Positions 26,990-36,388 of a stretch of 64,000 nucleotides of DNA are shown here, one piece after another. How positions within the stretch are numbered: position 1 is the first letter of the stretch; the number at the start of each line of letters is the position of its first letter. Origin of the DNA: an uncultured SAR86 cluster bacterium. Lineage in GTDB: Bacteria > Pseudomonadota > Gammaproteobacteria > Magnimaribacterales > AG-339-G14. Both the position numbers and the translations under genes were made by a program. The stretch lies in contig CACMKG010000002.1 in the NCBI GenBank assembly GCA_902614235.1, positions 84,038 through 148,037 of the forward strand, written 5' to 3'. Below the pieces are notes generated by a model. It was given only the letters and a program-made list of their open reading frames with translations. It had not been told where the DNA came from and did not search any database.

Positions 26990-28087
26990 GTGTACTTCGG
27001 TTTATCAGAGGAACAAGAGTTTTTTCAAGATAATGTTAAAAAATTTCTTGCAGATAATGCCTCTATTGATGAGATAAGAAAAATAGCAAGTGGTGAAGGA
27101 CAAGATCTTCAATCTGAAATTTTTCAAGGTATTATCAACTTAGGTATTAACTCCCTGCTTGTTCCAGAGAAATATGGAGGACTGGGTGTGGGTTTGCTTC
27201 ATGCTGTTGCAATATCCCAAGCTCTGGGCAATGGAGTTGGTCCCATTCCTTTTTCAGGCTCATACGTAATGGCTCCTTTGGCAATTAATTTGGGAGGTAG
27301 CGAGAAACAAAAAGAAGAGCTTCTTCCAAAGATTGTATCTAACGAAACGAGATTTGGTATTGGTTTGAGTGAATTCGTTGGAGCTAGAGAAGATGCTGGA
27401 TTAGAAATAAAAAATAACAAAGCTTCAGGAAGAGCATTGTTTGTAATGGACGCAGAAAATTCAGACAAAATAATTTTGGCTACTAAAGCTGGAGTTTTAT
27501 TTTTTATAGATTCAAAAGACAAAAATTTAACTGCTAGCGGATTGACTACTGTAGATAAAACTAGAACATTTCAAGAATTAATTTTAGACAAGGTTGACTG
27601 TGAGATTCTAGAAGAATCTGCAAAGGATATTGAAATAGTTAAAAAGGTTATCGATGCTGGCAGAATTATTTTAGCTGCCGATACTTTAGGTGCATCGGAA
27701 TCTATGATTGAGAAAGCTGTCGCTTATTCGAAAGAGAGAAAACAATTCAATAGGACTATCGGATCGTTTCAAGCAGTAAAACATATGTGTGCGGAGATGG
27801 CAGCTGATCTTGAGCCTTGTTACTCTCTAGTTTGGCAAGCGGCTCATTCTTTTGATGTTGACTCTCCAATTGAATCAAGATTACTAGCTTGTCAGGCCAA
27901 ATCTCATTTATCTGAAATTGGCAAATCTGTTTCAAAAAAAGCAACGGAAGTCCATGGTGGAATGGGTTTTACCGATTTACTAGGGCTACATTATTGGTTC
28001 AAAAGAATTGGTCTGAATAGACAAATCTTAGGAGCGCCAGAGATAGTTCGAGAAGAAGCTGCTGAAATCCAAGGCTTCAACCAATAA
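26990..28087 (+). CDS. Acyl-CoA dehydrogenase, shorter partner subunit
   Basis: The 365-residue protein starts at a GTG one base after the upstream ACAD stop, a sign of translational coupling. It keeps ACAD landmarks (LLVPEKYGGLGVG, AYSKERKQFNRTIGSFQAVKH, HGGMGFTDLLGLHYWFKR in parts) but is degenerate elsewhere. The dehydrogenation-loop region GLSEFVGAREDAG lacks the usual PxAGSD, and the C-terminal YEGT motif is replaced by LGAP. In known alpha2beta2 ACADs (for example steroid side-chain enzymes of actinobacteria), two such complementary chains form the active sites. The substrate is unknown. Confidence 0.85.
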   Translation: MYFGLSEEQEFFQDNVKKFLADNASIDEIRKIASGEGQDLQSEIFQGIINLGINSLLVPEKYGGLGVGLLHAVAISQALGNGVGPIPFSGSYVMAPLAINLGGSEKQKEELLPKIVSNETRFGIGLSEFVGAREDAGLEIKNNKASGRALFVMDAENSDKIILATKAGVLFFIDSKDKNLTASGLTTVDKTRTFQELILDKVDCEILEESAKDIEIVKKVIDAGRIILAADTLGASESMIEKAVAYSKERKQFNRTIGSFQAVKHMCAEMAADLEPCYSLVWQAAHSFDVDSPIESRLLACQAKSHLSEIGKSVSKKATEVHGGMGFTDLLGLHYWFKRIGLNRQILGAPEIVREEAAEIQGFNQ

Positions 28088-28088
28088 T

Positions 28089-29087
28089 CTAAAGAGAATA
28101 AAAATTTTCAGCTGATTTTAAGAAAAGATATTCTTTATCTTCTTCTGTGTAGTCTTTTGATATTTTTTTGAAAGCATTCCAAATAACATGGTAAGAAACT
28201 GATTGTTTATCAACTGGAAAATTACCTTCAAACATACACCTTTCAGGCCCAAAGCTTTTAATGGAATAATCATAATAATTTTTTTGTGCTTCTACTATTT
28301 GATCTGACGAAGGCGGCATGGATTGCTTGTGAAAATTGTACCCATTGATTGGCATAGCTAGACCGCCTAATTTGGCATAAACATTTTTATTTTTCACTAA
28401 CTCATCTATATCTTTTTTCCATTGTTCAAAAATTTCATTTCGCATATCTTTGTAGGGACCAATTCCAATAGGGCCACTGAAATGATTCAAAACGATTTTT
28501 AAATTTGGATGTTCTCTAGCTAAAAGAGATACTTGATTTATCTGATGATGATACTGCCAGGCTTCAAAAGTAAGATTTTTATTTTCTAATTCGTTTAGAC
28601 CTTCTGAAAATTCATCAGAAAGATAAAGATTTTTTTGTGGATTATGATGAGAATTTCCAATCTCATCATGATGATCCCATCCGCCTGCATGCCTTATACC
28701 TTTAAATAGTCCATGCCCTTCTTCTAGGTGCCTACCCAGGACATCGGATACATTATTTGCAAGCAAGTCCACATGTCCAACAATTCCTGAAATTTGAGCT
28801 TTATCAGGTTGGTTTTTTGCTTCCAATGCAATATCTCTGACAAAAATAGTTTCGCCAACCGGTTGAAAACTCTCATCAGTGTCAGATAAATACTCCTGTG
28901 AGCATTCTATAAAAACTGTTTTTTTAATATTGTGACCATCATCTGTATCTTTCCACAGGTCATCCAATAAATAAGGAAGTTCTCCAGGCCAAAGATGATG
29001 GTGAGGATCTATAATTGGCCTTTCAGGATCGAGAATATCTTCTTTAACCTGCTTAAGCCAAATTAAATGATCTTCAAGAGCACTCAC
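28089..29087 (-). CDS. Amidohydrolase-2 family TIM-barrel hydrolase (COG3618 type)
   Basis: The 332-residue protein begins at a GTG and shows the PIIDPHHHLWPG metal-binding start, VFIECSQEYL, GIVGHVDL, the NHFSGPIG strand and the late FEGNFPVDKQ (catalytic Asp region). These fit COG3618 lactonases and dicarboxylate-type hydrolases. The true substrate is unknown. It starts one base after the malate synthase stop, so the two genes are coupled. Confidence 0.85.
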   Translation of the reverse strand: MSALEDHLIWLKQVKEDILDPERPIIDPHHHLWPGELPYLLDDLWKDTDDGHNIKKTVFIECSQEYLSDTDESFQPVGETIFVRDIALEAKNQPDKAQISGIVGHVDLLANNVSDVLGRHLEEGHGLFKGIRHAGGWDHHDEIGNSHHNPQKNLYLSDEFSEGLNELENKNLTFEAWQYHHQINQVSLLAREHPNLKIVLNHFSGPIGIGPYKDMRNEIFEQWKKDIDELVKNKNVYAKLGGLAMPINGYNFHKQSMPPSSDQIVEAQKNYYDYSIKSFGPERCMFEGNFPVDKQSVSYHVIWNAFKKISKDYTEEDKEYLFLKSAENFYSL

Positions 29088-29088
29088 A

Positions 29089-31251
29089 TCAAGACTTATA
29101 TTCTAATCTTTTAGAATGCAAGATTGGTTCAGTATATCCGCTTGGTTGGTTTCTGCCCTCTAAAACTAATGCACAGGCTGCTTTAAAAGCGTATCCGGAA
29201 TAGTCAGGTGACATATTTTCATATTTTGGATCACCTTTATTTTGATCATCAACTACTTGTGCCATCTTTTTCATCGTTTCAATTACTTGATCTTCATTTG
29301 TCAAACCATGATGCAACCAATTAGCAATGTGCTGACTAGATATTCTACAAGTTGCTCTATCTTCCATTAACCCGACATTGTTAATATCTGGAACTTTTGA
29401 ACAACCTACGCCCTGATCAACCCAACGAACAACATATCCTAATATGCCTTGGGCATTGTTATCTAACTCAGCCTGAATTTCTTCTGCAGATAATTCTTCT
29501 GGATTTTTTAGTAGAGGGATTTCAAGAATATCTTCCAAACTCGCCTTTGACCTCTTTATCAAATCTTCTTGAACAGATGGTACATTCAGCTGATGATAAT
29601 GCAGAGCATGCAAAGTTGCTGCAGTGGGAGATGGCACCCAAGCACAGTCTGCTCCAGCTTCCGGATGCATTGTTTTTGTTTCATACATATTCAACATTTC
29701 ATCGGGCATCGGCCACATTCCTTTTCCGATTTGAGCTTTTCCTTTAAAACCAGTTTCTAATCCAGTATCAACATTCCAATCTTCATAAGCAGCTATCCAT
29801 GGTTGTTGTTTCATTTCAGATTTCTTAATAAATGGTCCAGCCTCCATGCTTGTATGAATTTCATCGCCAGTTCTATCCAAAAAGCCAGTATTTATAAATA
29901 TCACTCTGTCTTTCGCAACCTTGATGCATTCTTTCAAGTTAACCGTCGTTCTTCTTTCTTCATCCATAATGCCTACTTTTACTGTTAGAGGATCTAAACC
30001 TACAGCTTTTTCTACTGCCGCAAATAAATCACAAGTAAATTTAACCTCTTCGGGGCCATGCATCTTAGGTTTTACTATGTAAATACTTTTAGCTCTACTA
30101 TTTGAAAATTCGCCCGAGGAAAGCAGATCATGTTTTGCAATTGTAATAGTGAACATTGCATCCATAATACCTTCGAAAACTTCTTGATTATCGCCGTCCA
30201 AAATCCCCGGATTTGTCATTAAATGTCCAACATTCCTGACTAACATTGTGCTTCTGCCCGGAAGAAAAAAGCTTTTTCCACTTGAATCGAGATACTCCCT
30301 ATCCTTGTTTAAAGTACGCGTCAAACTTTCTCCATTTTTTTCGAAAGTTTCCGATAAATCTCCTTTCATTAATCCCAACCAATTTCCATAAACCTCTGCT
30401 TTATCAGTGCCATCTACTGCAGCAACTGAGTCTTCACAATCCTGAATTGTTGTAATCGCACTTTCAACTAGTACATCTTTAATTCCTGCTGGATCATCAC
30501 TTCCAATGGAATCATTCCTATCAATTTGAATTTCTAAATGCAAAAGATTATTTTTTAATAAAATCCCTGTTGGGTTTTCCTCAGAACCAACATAACCAAT
30601 AAATTTTGAATCGTCTTCAATAGTTGTTTGGGTTTGATCAGATAGCGTAATTTGGAGATTACCTTCCTTTATCTGAAATGCAGTAATGTCCTTATAGGAA
30701 CCGTTACTTAAAGGAAGATTTTCATCAAGAAATTTTTTTGAAAACTCAATAACCTTGGCTCCTCTTTTTGGATTATAAGCTCCAGCTTTTTCAGCTCCTT
30801 CTTCTTCAGAAATTACATCAGTTCCGTAAAGTGCATCGTATAAACTTCCCCATCTTGCATTTGCTGCATTTAAAGCAAATCTAGCGTTCATAACTGGAAC
30901 AACAAGTTGAGGACCAGCTATGGAAGCTATTTCAGGATCAACGTTTTTTGTTTCTATTGAAAAATCATCTGCTTCTTCAAGCAAATATCCAATTTCTTTC
31001 AAGAAATTTTTATATTCAGCTTTATCTATTGGTTTGTTATTGGCTAAATGCCACTCATCAATTTTTTTTTGAAGATCTTCTCTTTTTTCAAGTAATGCTT
31101 TATTTCTTGGAGTAAATTCCTCTACTACTTTTTCCAAACTATCCCAAAAACTATCAGGATTTACATCTATACCTATGCAAACTTTTTTTGTGATTAAATC
31201 GTCTAATTCTTTAGAAACTTTTAGAGAGCCATGATTTATATATTCAGTCAT
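29089..31251 (-). CDS. glcB: Malate synthase G
   Basis: Malate synthase G condenses glyoxylate and acetyl-CoA to malate. The 720 residues match the monomeric G isoform (about 723) and not the shorter A form. The central region holds [29 protein letters not shown] and the [17 protein letters not shown] stretch with active-site Arg and Glu. The C-terminal part shows [11 protein letters not shown] and [23 protein letters not shown] in pieces. No isocitrate lyase is present in the window, so the glyoxylate source may be glycolate or purine breakdown. It is divergent from dapE. Confidence 0.97.
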   Translation of the reverse strand: MTEYINHGSLKVSKELDDLITKKVCIGIDVNPDSFWDSLEKVVEEFTPRNKALLEKREDLQKKIDEWHLANNKPIDKAEYKNFLKEIGYLLEEADDFSIETKNVDPEIASIAGPQLVVPVMNARFALNAANARWGSLYDALYGTDVISEEEGAEKAGAYNPKRGAKVIEFSKKFLDENLPLSNGSYKDITAFQIKEGNLQITLSDQTQTTIEDDSKFIGYVGSEENPTGILLKNNLLHLEIQIDRNDSIGSDDPAGIKDVLVESAITTIQDCEDSVAAVDGTDKAEVYGNWLGLMKGDLSETFEKNGESLTRTLNKDREYLDSSGKSFFLPGRSTMLVRNVGHLMTNPGILDGDNQEVFEGIMDAMFTITIAKHDLLSSGEFSNSRAKSIYIVKPKMHGPEEVKFTCDLFAAVEKAVGLDPLTVKVGIMDEERRTTVNLKECIKVAKDRVIFINTGFLDRTGDEIHTSMEAGPFIKKSEMKQQPWIAAYEDWNVDTGLETGFKGKAQIGKGMWPMPDEMLNMYETKTMHPEAGADCAWVPSPTAATLHALHYHQLNVPSVQEDLIKRSKASLEDILEIPLLKNPEELSAEEIQAELDNNAQGILGYVVRWVDQGVGCSKVPDINNVGLMEDRATCRISSQHIANWLHHGLTNEDQVIETMKKMAQVVDDQNKGDPKYENMSPDYSGYAFKAACALVLEGRNQPSGYTEPILHSKRLEYKS

Positions 31252-31317
31252 AATATTTTTATATTGATTAAAGGATAGATAATTCTAGCAGATGTTTTCA
31301 GCTTATAATTACGTAAT

Positions 31318-32442
31318 ATGAATTTAGAAAAACTTACTAAACAGCTTATTGAAATCGAATCTATATCGCCAAATGATGCGGGTTGTTTTGATATTTTAGA
31401 GTCTGTGCTGTGTGGAATGAATTTTTCTTGCGAAAGAATTAACTATAAAAGTGTTGAAAATCTTTATGCAGTATTAGGTTCTGAAGGACCTACGTTTTGT
31501 TTTTTAGGTCACACAGATGTTGTTCCTACCGGACCATTAGACAAATGGACTTATCCTCCGTTTGGTGGAGAAATTCATAATGACCACATGTATGGAAGAG
31601 GAGCTGCAGATATGAAAGGTAATATTTGTGCTTTTATAGAAGCCTTAGAAACTTTTTTAAGTACAGAAAAGTTAAACTTTAGAATAGCTGTTCTTCTAAC
31701 AAGTAATGAAGAAGGAATACCAGAAGATGGCTTTATCGATGAGTTATTAGAAAAACTCAAAGCCAGAGGAGAAACTATAGATTATTGTTTAGTAGGAGAG
31801 CCCTCATCTTCATCTACAGTAGCTGACACTATAAGAATTGGCAGAAGAGGTTCATTAAGTGGTAAGTTAAAAATAATTGGCAAACAAGGGCATATCGCTT
31901 ATCCAGAAAAATTCGTCAATCCTATTTTTTTAATTTCGGATCTAATAAAGATTTTAAAAGAAAAAAAATGGGATGAGGGAAACGAACATTTTCAGCCAAC
32001 GTCTTTTCAGATATCAAATATAAATTCTGGAACTGGTGCAGGGAATATAGTGCCTGGCGAGTTGATTATGGATTTTAATTTTAGATTTTGTTCCGAATCT
32101 ACAAGCGACGATCTGATTACTAGCTTTGAAGAAATACTTAATTCTTTAGACCTAAAATACGAATTGGATTGGTCATTAAGCGGAAACCCATATTTGACAA
32201 CAAAAGATTTCTTTATTAACAAGGTTATTTCTGCAATTAAAGAAACCACCGGCAGAGAACCTATCATTAATAACGGTGGTGGAACTTCTGACGGAAGATT
32301 TATGATTGCCATGGATGCAGAGATAGTTGAGCTCGGTCCCTTGAATGAGTCCATCCATAAAATCGATGAAAACGTATCTTTGAACGATTTAAAAACGCTT
32401 AAAGATATTTATGTAAACTTATTGAAAAATCTATCTACTTAA
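31318..32442 (+). CDS. dapE: Succinyl-diaminopimelate desuccinylase
   Basis: DapE removes succinate from N-succinyl-LL-diaminopimelate in lysine and peptidoglycan synthesis. The 374-residue M20A protein shows LGHTDVVPTGP (zinc His/Asp), GRGAADMKGNICAFIEA, LLTSNEEGIPEDG (catalytic Glu pair), GEPSSSSTVADTIRIGRRGSLSG (in pieces) and the GGGTSDGRF end with a metal His at NESIHKIDE. It converges on an enoyl-CoA hydratase gene with an 8-base overlap. Confidence 0.95.
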   Translation: MNLEKLTKQLIEIESISPNDAGCFDILESVLCGMNFSCERINYKSVENLYAVLGSEGPTFCFLGHTDVVPTGPLDKWTYPPFGGEIHNDHMYGRGAADMKGNICAFIEALETFLSTEKLNFRIAVLLTSNEEGIPEDGFIDELLEKLKARGETIDYCLVGEPSSSSTVADTIRIGRRGSLSGKLKIIGKQGHIAYPEKFVNPIFLISDLIKILKEKKWDEGNEHFQPTSFQISNINSGTGAGNIVPGELIMDFNFRFCSESTSDDLITSFEEILNSLDLKYELDWSLSGNPYLTTKDFFINKVISAIKETTGREPIINNGGGTSDGRFMIAMDAEIVELGPLNESIHKIDENVSLNDLKTLKDIYVNLLKNLST

Positions 32443-33241
32443 GATTTCTAAAATTAGGTTTGCGCTTTTCTAAAAATGCCATTATTCCTTCTTTAAAAGG
32501 AGGAGCATCACACAAAACTCTCTGAGTTTTAGTTTCATATTCAAGCTGATCCTCTAAAGTAGAAATCAAAGCATTGTCATGAGAATGAACTATCGCTTTC
32601 AAGCCTTCAATAGCTCCATCTGCCATTTTTGATGCAATTTTCATGGCTTCATCCATCAAATCTTCATCAGAAAATGTTTTCCATAAAAGTCCCCATTCCT
32701 CAGCTTTTTCAGCTGATAAATCTTCGCCTAACATTGCCAGACCATTTGCCCTTGCTCTGGATAAAAGATTAGGGACAAACCAAGATGCTCCTACATCGGA
32801 AATTATGCCTAACTGATTTCCAAAAACTAATTTGAATTTAGCTGATTTTGAAGCAATTATTATATCGCCACTCAAAGCAAGTCCAGCTCCGCCGCCAGCT
32901 GCCACACCATTGATAGCATTCACAACAGGCTTAGGACAATTAACAATTTTTTTTATCATTGGATTCATTCCAATAATCATGCTGTTGGCTGCTGATTCTC
33001 CAGCGGTCCATTTAGGTTCATTCGGCCAACCGCCGCCAGTTAAATCCGCACCAGAGCAAAAACCTCTTCCTTCGCCAGTAAGAATGACTGATCTAATTTC
33101 ATCATTTGAGCTTGCTTCATCAAAAGCAGCTATGACTCCCATGACAAGTTCATAATTGAGACTATTTAAACTCTCAGGCCTATTCAAAGTGACAGTTAAA
33201 ACTCCATCTTCACTAATTTCTCTTTTTACAACATCTCCCAT
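32435..33241 (-). CDS. Enoyl-CoA hydratase/isomerase family protein
   Basis: The 268-residue crotonase-fold protein has TLNRPESLNSLN, the oxyanion motifs GRGFCSGADLTGGGWPNE and NGVAAGGGAGLALSGDI, and KLGIISD-type FGNQLGIISDVGASW. Its C-terminal ADLA-like helix is present, unlike in the shorter copy near 7 kb. The position where crotonase has the second catalytic Glu holds Asp/Val here, so isomerase or another crotonase reaction is possible. The flavin monooxygenase gene lies 2 bases upstream on the same strand. Confidence 0.87.
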   Translation of the reverse strand: MGDVVKREISEDGVLTVTLNRPESLNSLNYELVMGVIAAFDEASSNDEIRSVILTGEGRGFCSGADLTGGGWPNEPKWTAGESAANSMIIGMNPMIKKIVNCPKPVVNAINGVAAGGGAGLALSGDIIIASKSAKFKLVFGNQLGIISDVGASWFVPNLLSRARANGLAMLGEDLSAEKAEEWGLLWKTFSDEDLMDEAMKIASKMADGAIEGLKAIVHSHDNALISTLEDQLEYETKTQRVLCDAPPFKEGIMAFLEKRKPNFRNLK

Positions 33242-33243
33242 TT

Positions 33244-34467
33244 TTAAACCTCTAATTTTACTTTATCAAATCCGTTAGAAATTTTATCAAATTCTTTATC
33301 TGCAAACCTCTTAAAAACCTTAAATTTAAAAATAATTTTTATTATTGGTAATATTAAGTCTACTAAATATTTATTTACAAAAATGAATTTTGGAGGTCTT
33401 GATTGAATTTCTTGGACTTGCCTTACCTCATTCAGTCTCTCTTTTTCTATTTTTTCAAAAGCAAAATCTAAATCCGTTTTATCAGCATCTGTTTTTAATA
33501 AAGGCACTAGATGATTTGCACAAACAATAGCATCTCTAAGAGCAATATTTAATCCTTGCCCTCCAACCGCATTCATAGTGTGTGCTGCATCTCCCAATAA
33601 CAACGCGCCACTTTTATTCCATTTTTTTACACGATCCAAAGTCATTTTTAAAACAAAAGGATCTGAAATTTCATTTTTATCCAAACAATCTTTGAGATGA
33701 TCGGAAAAATCTTTTGGAGAATTTTCTCTTATAAATTCAATCCATTTCTCTTTGCCCTGTCGCTTTAATTCACCATATGATCCCGAAGGTATTACCCAAC
33801 CGACTTGCATCTTCTGATCATAGACAGGCACACAAACAAGCATAGACATTGGAAATAAACTAAAAAAAGCCTGGGAACCTGGAATAAAATTTTCGGGATA
33901 AGGAACTTTAAACCATAAAACATCCGCAGGCTGGTGGAATTTCTCAACTGAAAAAGCAAGCTTTCTTCTAACCATTGAATTTCTCCCATCAAATCCGATG
34001 ACAACTTTCCCGCTCAGAAAAATATCTTCGTCTAAATTGCTTATTTTTACTCCGCTAACTCTATCGTTTTCATAAACTAAGTCTTCTGCTCTGTATCCTC
34101 TAAAGAATTTAAAATTTTTAAAATTAGATGACTTTTCTACAATTTTTTCTAACAACTGGGGTTGAGAGGCCCACCTGAATTGACCTTTTTTAATAAATTC
34201 AATATCTGGATTTCCTATCAAAGCTCCTTTGTAAAAAATATTTAATTTATCAACCTTCCTATATTTAATATTTTCATTATCTAAATCAATTCCTATTTGA
34301 TTCAGAACTTCTTTCCCACTGGGCATTAAGGCTTCACCTCTAAATTCTTTAGAAAAGTCTTTCTGTCTTTCGATTAAAGCAACTTTAATACCTCTAGAGG
34401 CAAAAATATTTGCAAGGGTAGCGCCACCCGGACCGCCGCCAACAATGACTGCATCGAAATTATTCAT
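33244..34467 (-). CDS. FAD-dependent monooxygenase (UbiH/PHBH-like)
   Basis: The 407-residue protein starts at ATG 34467; a TTG one codon earlier is less likely. It has the dinucleotide motif VIVGGGPGGATLANIFASRG, the DG motif VVIGFDGRNSMVRR, and the second FAD motif ALLLGDAAHTMNAVGGQGLN (in pieces), which define group A flavin monooxygenases. Family members hydroxylate aromatic or quinone-like rings. The substrate is unknown. It is divergent from the alternative oxidase gene, sharing a spacer with a 19-bp palindrome, and is followed 2 bases later by an enoyl-CoA hydratase. Confidence 0.87.
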   Translation of the reverse strand: MNNFDAVIVGGGPGGATLANIFASRGIKVALIERQKDFSKEFRGEALMPSGKEVLNQIGIDLDNENIKYRKVDKLNIFYKGALIGNPDIEFIKKGQFRWASQPQLLEKIVEKSSNFKNFKFFRGYRAEDLVYENDRVSGVKISNLDEDIFLSGKVVIGFDGRNSMVRRKLAFSVEKFHQPADVLWFKVPYPENFIPGSQAFFSLFPMSMLVCVPVYDQKMQVGWVIPSGSYGELKRQGKEKWIEFIRENSPKDFSDHLKDCLDKNEISDPFVLKMTLDRVKKWNKSGALLLGDAAHTMNAVGGQGLNIALRDAIVCANHLVPLLKTDADKTDLDFAFEKIEKERLNEVRQVQEIQSRPPKFIFVNKYLVDLILPIIKIIFKFKVFKRFADKEFDKISNGFDKVKLEV

Positions 34468-34511
34468 CAATAAACATTAACATTAGTGAACAAGAAGTTC
34501 CTAAATAAATG

Positions 34512-34530
34512 ATATTACTAAAAGTAATAT
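34512..34530. promoter_or_regulatory. 19-bp palindrome (8-3-8) between flavin monooxygenase and alternative oxidase
   Basis: ATATTACT and AGTAATAT flank AAA. The element sits 45 bases from the minus-strand start and about 60 bases from the AOX start. It is a candidate operator for divergent control. AOX genes in proteobacteria are often preceded by nitric-oxide-responsive (NsrR) sites, but this sequence is not a clear match, so the regulator is unknown. Confidence 0.45.
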
Positions 34531-34590
34531 ATAACTAATAATTAGATACCTTTGATTAACATCAAAAAAAAAGTTATATATAGTCTGCAT

Positions 34591-35238
34591 ATGTTAAGTC
34601 GAGATGAACTTCCAAAAAACTTAGAACTAAATTCTAGTAATAGAACTCACGTTCATTTACACCCTGAATGCTTTTCAGATAGTGTTGCTCTTTTCATCAC
34701 AAGATCTCTTAGATTTTTTGCCGACACTTTTTTTAAAAAAAGATATGGTCATAGAGCTGTTGTTTTAGAAACCGTGGCTGCTGTGCCTGGTATGGTAGGT
34801 GGAATGCTTGCTCATTTTAAATCTCTTAGAAAGATGATAGACGATGGTGACTTCATCAAAGAGCTTCTAGAAGAAGCAGATAATGAAAGAATGCATTTAA
34901 TGACTTTTATAGCGATTGCTAAGCCCTCAACTTTTGAAAGATTTATCATAATGGCTGGCCAATTCATATTCGGGGCCTTTTACACTATTTTATATATTTT
35001 CTTCAAAAGAACGGCCCACAGAATGGTGGGATACTTTGAAGAAGAAGCAGTTTTCTCTTACACAGAATATTTATACGAAATAGACTCTGGGAAAATTCCC
35101 AATACTCCCGCACCAGAAATAGCTATTAATTATTGGGGCTTGGATAAAAATGCAACTTTAAGAGAAGTAATAGAAGTTATTCGTGACGATGAGGCTGGAC
35201 ACAGAGATAGAAACCACGCTATCGCTGACTCTATTTAA
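34591..35238 (+). CDS. aox: Alternative oxidase (AOX), diiron ubiquinol oxidase
   Basis: AOX oxidises ubiquinol with oxygen without pumping protons. The 215-residue product (ATG at 34591; a TTG 13 codons upstream is also in frame) carries all four AOX motifs: VLETVAAVPGMVGG (Glu60), EEADNERMHL (Glu99, His102), GYFEEEAV (Glu150), and RDDEAGHRDRNH (Glu201, His204). The spacing between the first three motifs matches the known trypanosome enzyme. Two hydrophobic segments flank the second motif, as expected for a monotopic membrane protein. It is shorter at the N-terminus than mitochondrial AOX because there is no targeting sequence. Confidence 0.93.
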   Translation: MLSRDELPKNLELNSSNRTHVHLHPECFSDSVALFITRSLRFFADTFFKKRYGHRAVVLETVAAVPGMVGGMLAHFKSLRKMIDDGDFIKELLEEADNERMHLMTFIAIAKPSTFERFIIMAGQFIFGAFYTILYIFFKRTAHRMVGYFEEEAVFSYTEYLYEIDSGKIPNTPAPEIAINYWGLDKNATLREVIEVIRDDEAGHRDRNHAIADSI

Positions 35239-35240
35239 AC

Positions 35241-36170
35241 TTATCTAATTGCAATTGGATTTATTATCATTTGCACAGCGCCTCGAACCTTAGCTTGGCC
35301 CAAAATGAATAAAAATTTATAAGCTTCATCTCTAGCCAAAGGTCCAGTGTTCATATTTTCCAAAATATAAATTCCATTCTCTTTTAACAAGACAGTGTGT
35401 CCTGAATGAATATCGTTGGGATCCACAGGTGGCTGAACATCTAACCCGTATGTATCCGCACCAACTGCTAAAACATCTTTTTTTGCAAGAAATTTTGCAA
35501 CTTCTGGGCTGATGCCTGGAATATTTCCTCCCCACTCTTCTGGATTGGAGACTAATTTAGCGTCTGTCCATCCTGTGTGAAATAAAACTACATCTCCTTT
35601 TTGAATTTCAATACTTTGATTATTTAAAGCTTTTTTCAATTGATCTACAGAAATGCTTTGACCACCTTTCATGAAATCAATTCCAAGCAGTTTTGGCATA
35701 TCAATCAATATGCCTCTGGCTACTAAAGGTGGAATTTTCTCAATTCCTAGTTTTTTCAGTCCTGTTATAGGTGCAATCTCTTTTCCATCAAAACAATTAT
35801 AAAAAACACCATCTTTCGATCCTACATGTCCCAAACCGTCAATTTGAGAACCAATACCAAACCAACCTTGAAAAATGTCATCATTATAAGTTGCATTAGG
35901 TAATGCTTGATTTCCAAACTGTTGCAGAGGCTGAACTACTTGTAAGCTCATAGTTCGAGGAGGATAGGCTGGAGTATCTTTATCAATAGTTATTCCAAGA
36001 CTATATGTCTTGCCTTCAGTAATTAATTTAGAGGCTTTTAAAACACTCTCGGCTGTTATTAAATTTGCATTTCCTATTTCATCTCCTTTCCCCCATTTTG
36101 AATGAGAACATTCTTCAGCAAATAAATGAGAAAAAGATAATAAAATAATAAATATATGAAAAATTTTCAT
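35241..36170 (-). CDS. Secreted cyclase-family protein (kynurenine formamidase-like)
   Basis: The 309-residue protein begins with a signal peptide (MKIFHIFIILLSFSHLFA), so it is periplasmic. The cyclase fold (PF04199 type) shows a Trp-Gly-rich start (KWGKGDEIGNANLI), the metal site GIGSQIDGLGHVG (usually HxGTHxDxxxH; here the first His is replaced) and GDVVLFHTGWTD. Relatives include kynurenine formamidase and isatin hydrolase. The altered first metal residue makes the activity uncertain. The stop codon lies two bases from the end of the convergent AOX gene. Confidence 0.8.
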   Translation of the reverse strand: MKIFHIFIILLSFSHLFAEECSHSKWGKGDEIGNANLITAESVLKASKLITEGKTYSLGITIDKDTPAYPPRTMSLQVVQPLQQFGNQALPNATYNDDIFQGWFGIGSQIDGLGHVGSKDGVFYNCFDGKEIAPITGLKKLGIEKIPPLVARGILIDMPKLLGIDFMKGGQSISVDQLKKALNNQSIEIQKGDVVLFHTGWTDAKLVSNPEEWGGNIPGISPEVAKFLAKKDVLAVGADTYGLDVQPPVDPNDIHSGHTVLLKENGIYILENMNTGPLARDEAYKFLFILGQAKVRGAVQMIINPIAIR

Positions 36171-36184
36171 TTTTTTTTAAAAGA

Positions 36185-36260
36185 TGGAGCGATTGACGGG
36201 GTTCGAACCCGTGGCCTCGACCTTGGCAAGGTCGCGCTCTACCAACTGAGCTACAATCGC
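36185..36260 (-). tRNA. tRNA-Gly (anticodon GCC)
   Basis: A 76-base cloverleaf on the minus strand with encoded CCA. The acceptor pairs GCGATTG with CAATCGC, the D-arm holds AGCTCAGTTGGTAGAGC, the anticodon stem CGACC/GGTCG surrounds TTGCCAA (anticodon GCC), and the T-arm reads GGGTTCGAACCCC. Confidence 0.97.
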
Positions 36261-36353
36261 ATTTTTAAAACGTTAATTTACATCAATTTAAAGCTTGTAA
36301 ACAATTATTTTTGTTTAATTCTGGTTAATATGTTAGAAAAAAGAAAAAAAATT

Positions 36354-36382
36354 TTGACGTATTGATAGATTTTTTATAAATT
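36354..36382 (+). promoter_or_regulatory. Candidate sigma-70 promoter for a small RNA
   Basis: TTGACG at 36354-36359 is a good -35 box. TATAAA (36375) or TAAATT (36377) is a possible -10, at 15 or 17 bases. The start would fall near 36388, exactly at the first base of a 10-bp stem that precedes a terminator, with no ORF between. Confidence 0.4.
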
Positions 36383-36388
36383 AATCTT

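Noticed and set aside
29397..30455. Several plus-strand ORFs inside malate synthase
   Set aside because: All overlap the glcB frame completely and lack ribosome sites or recognisable motifs.
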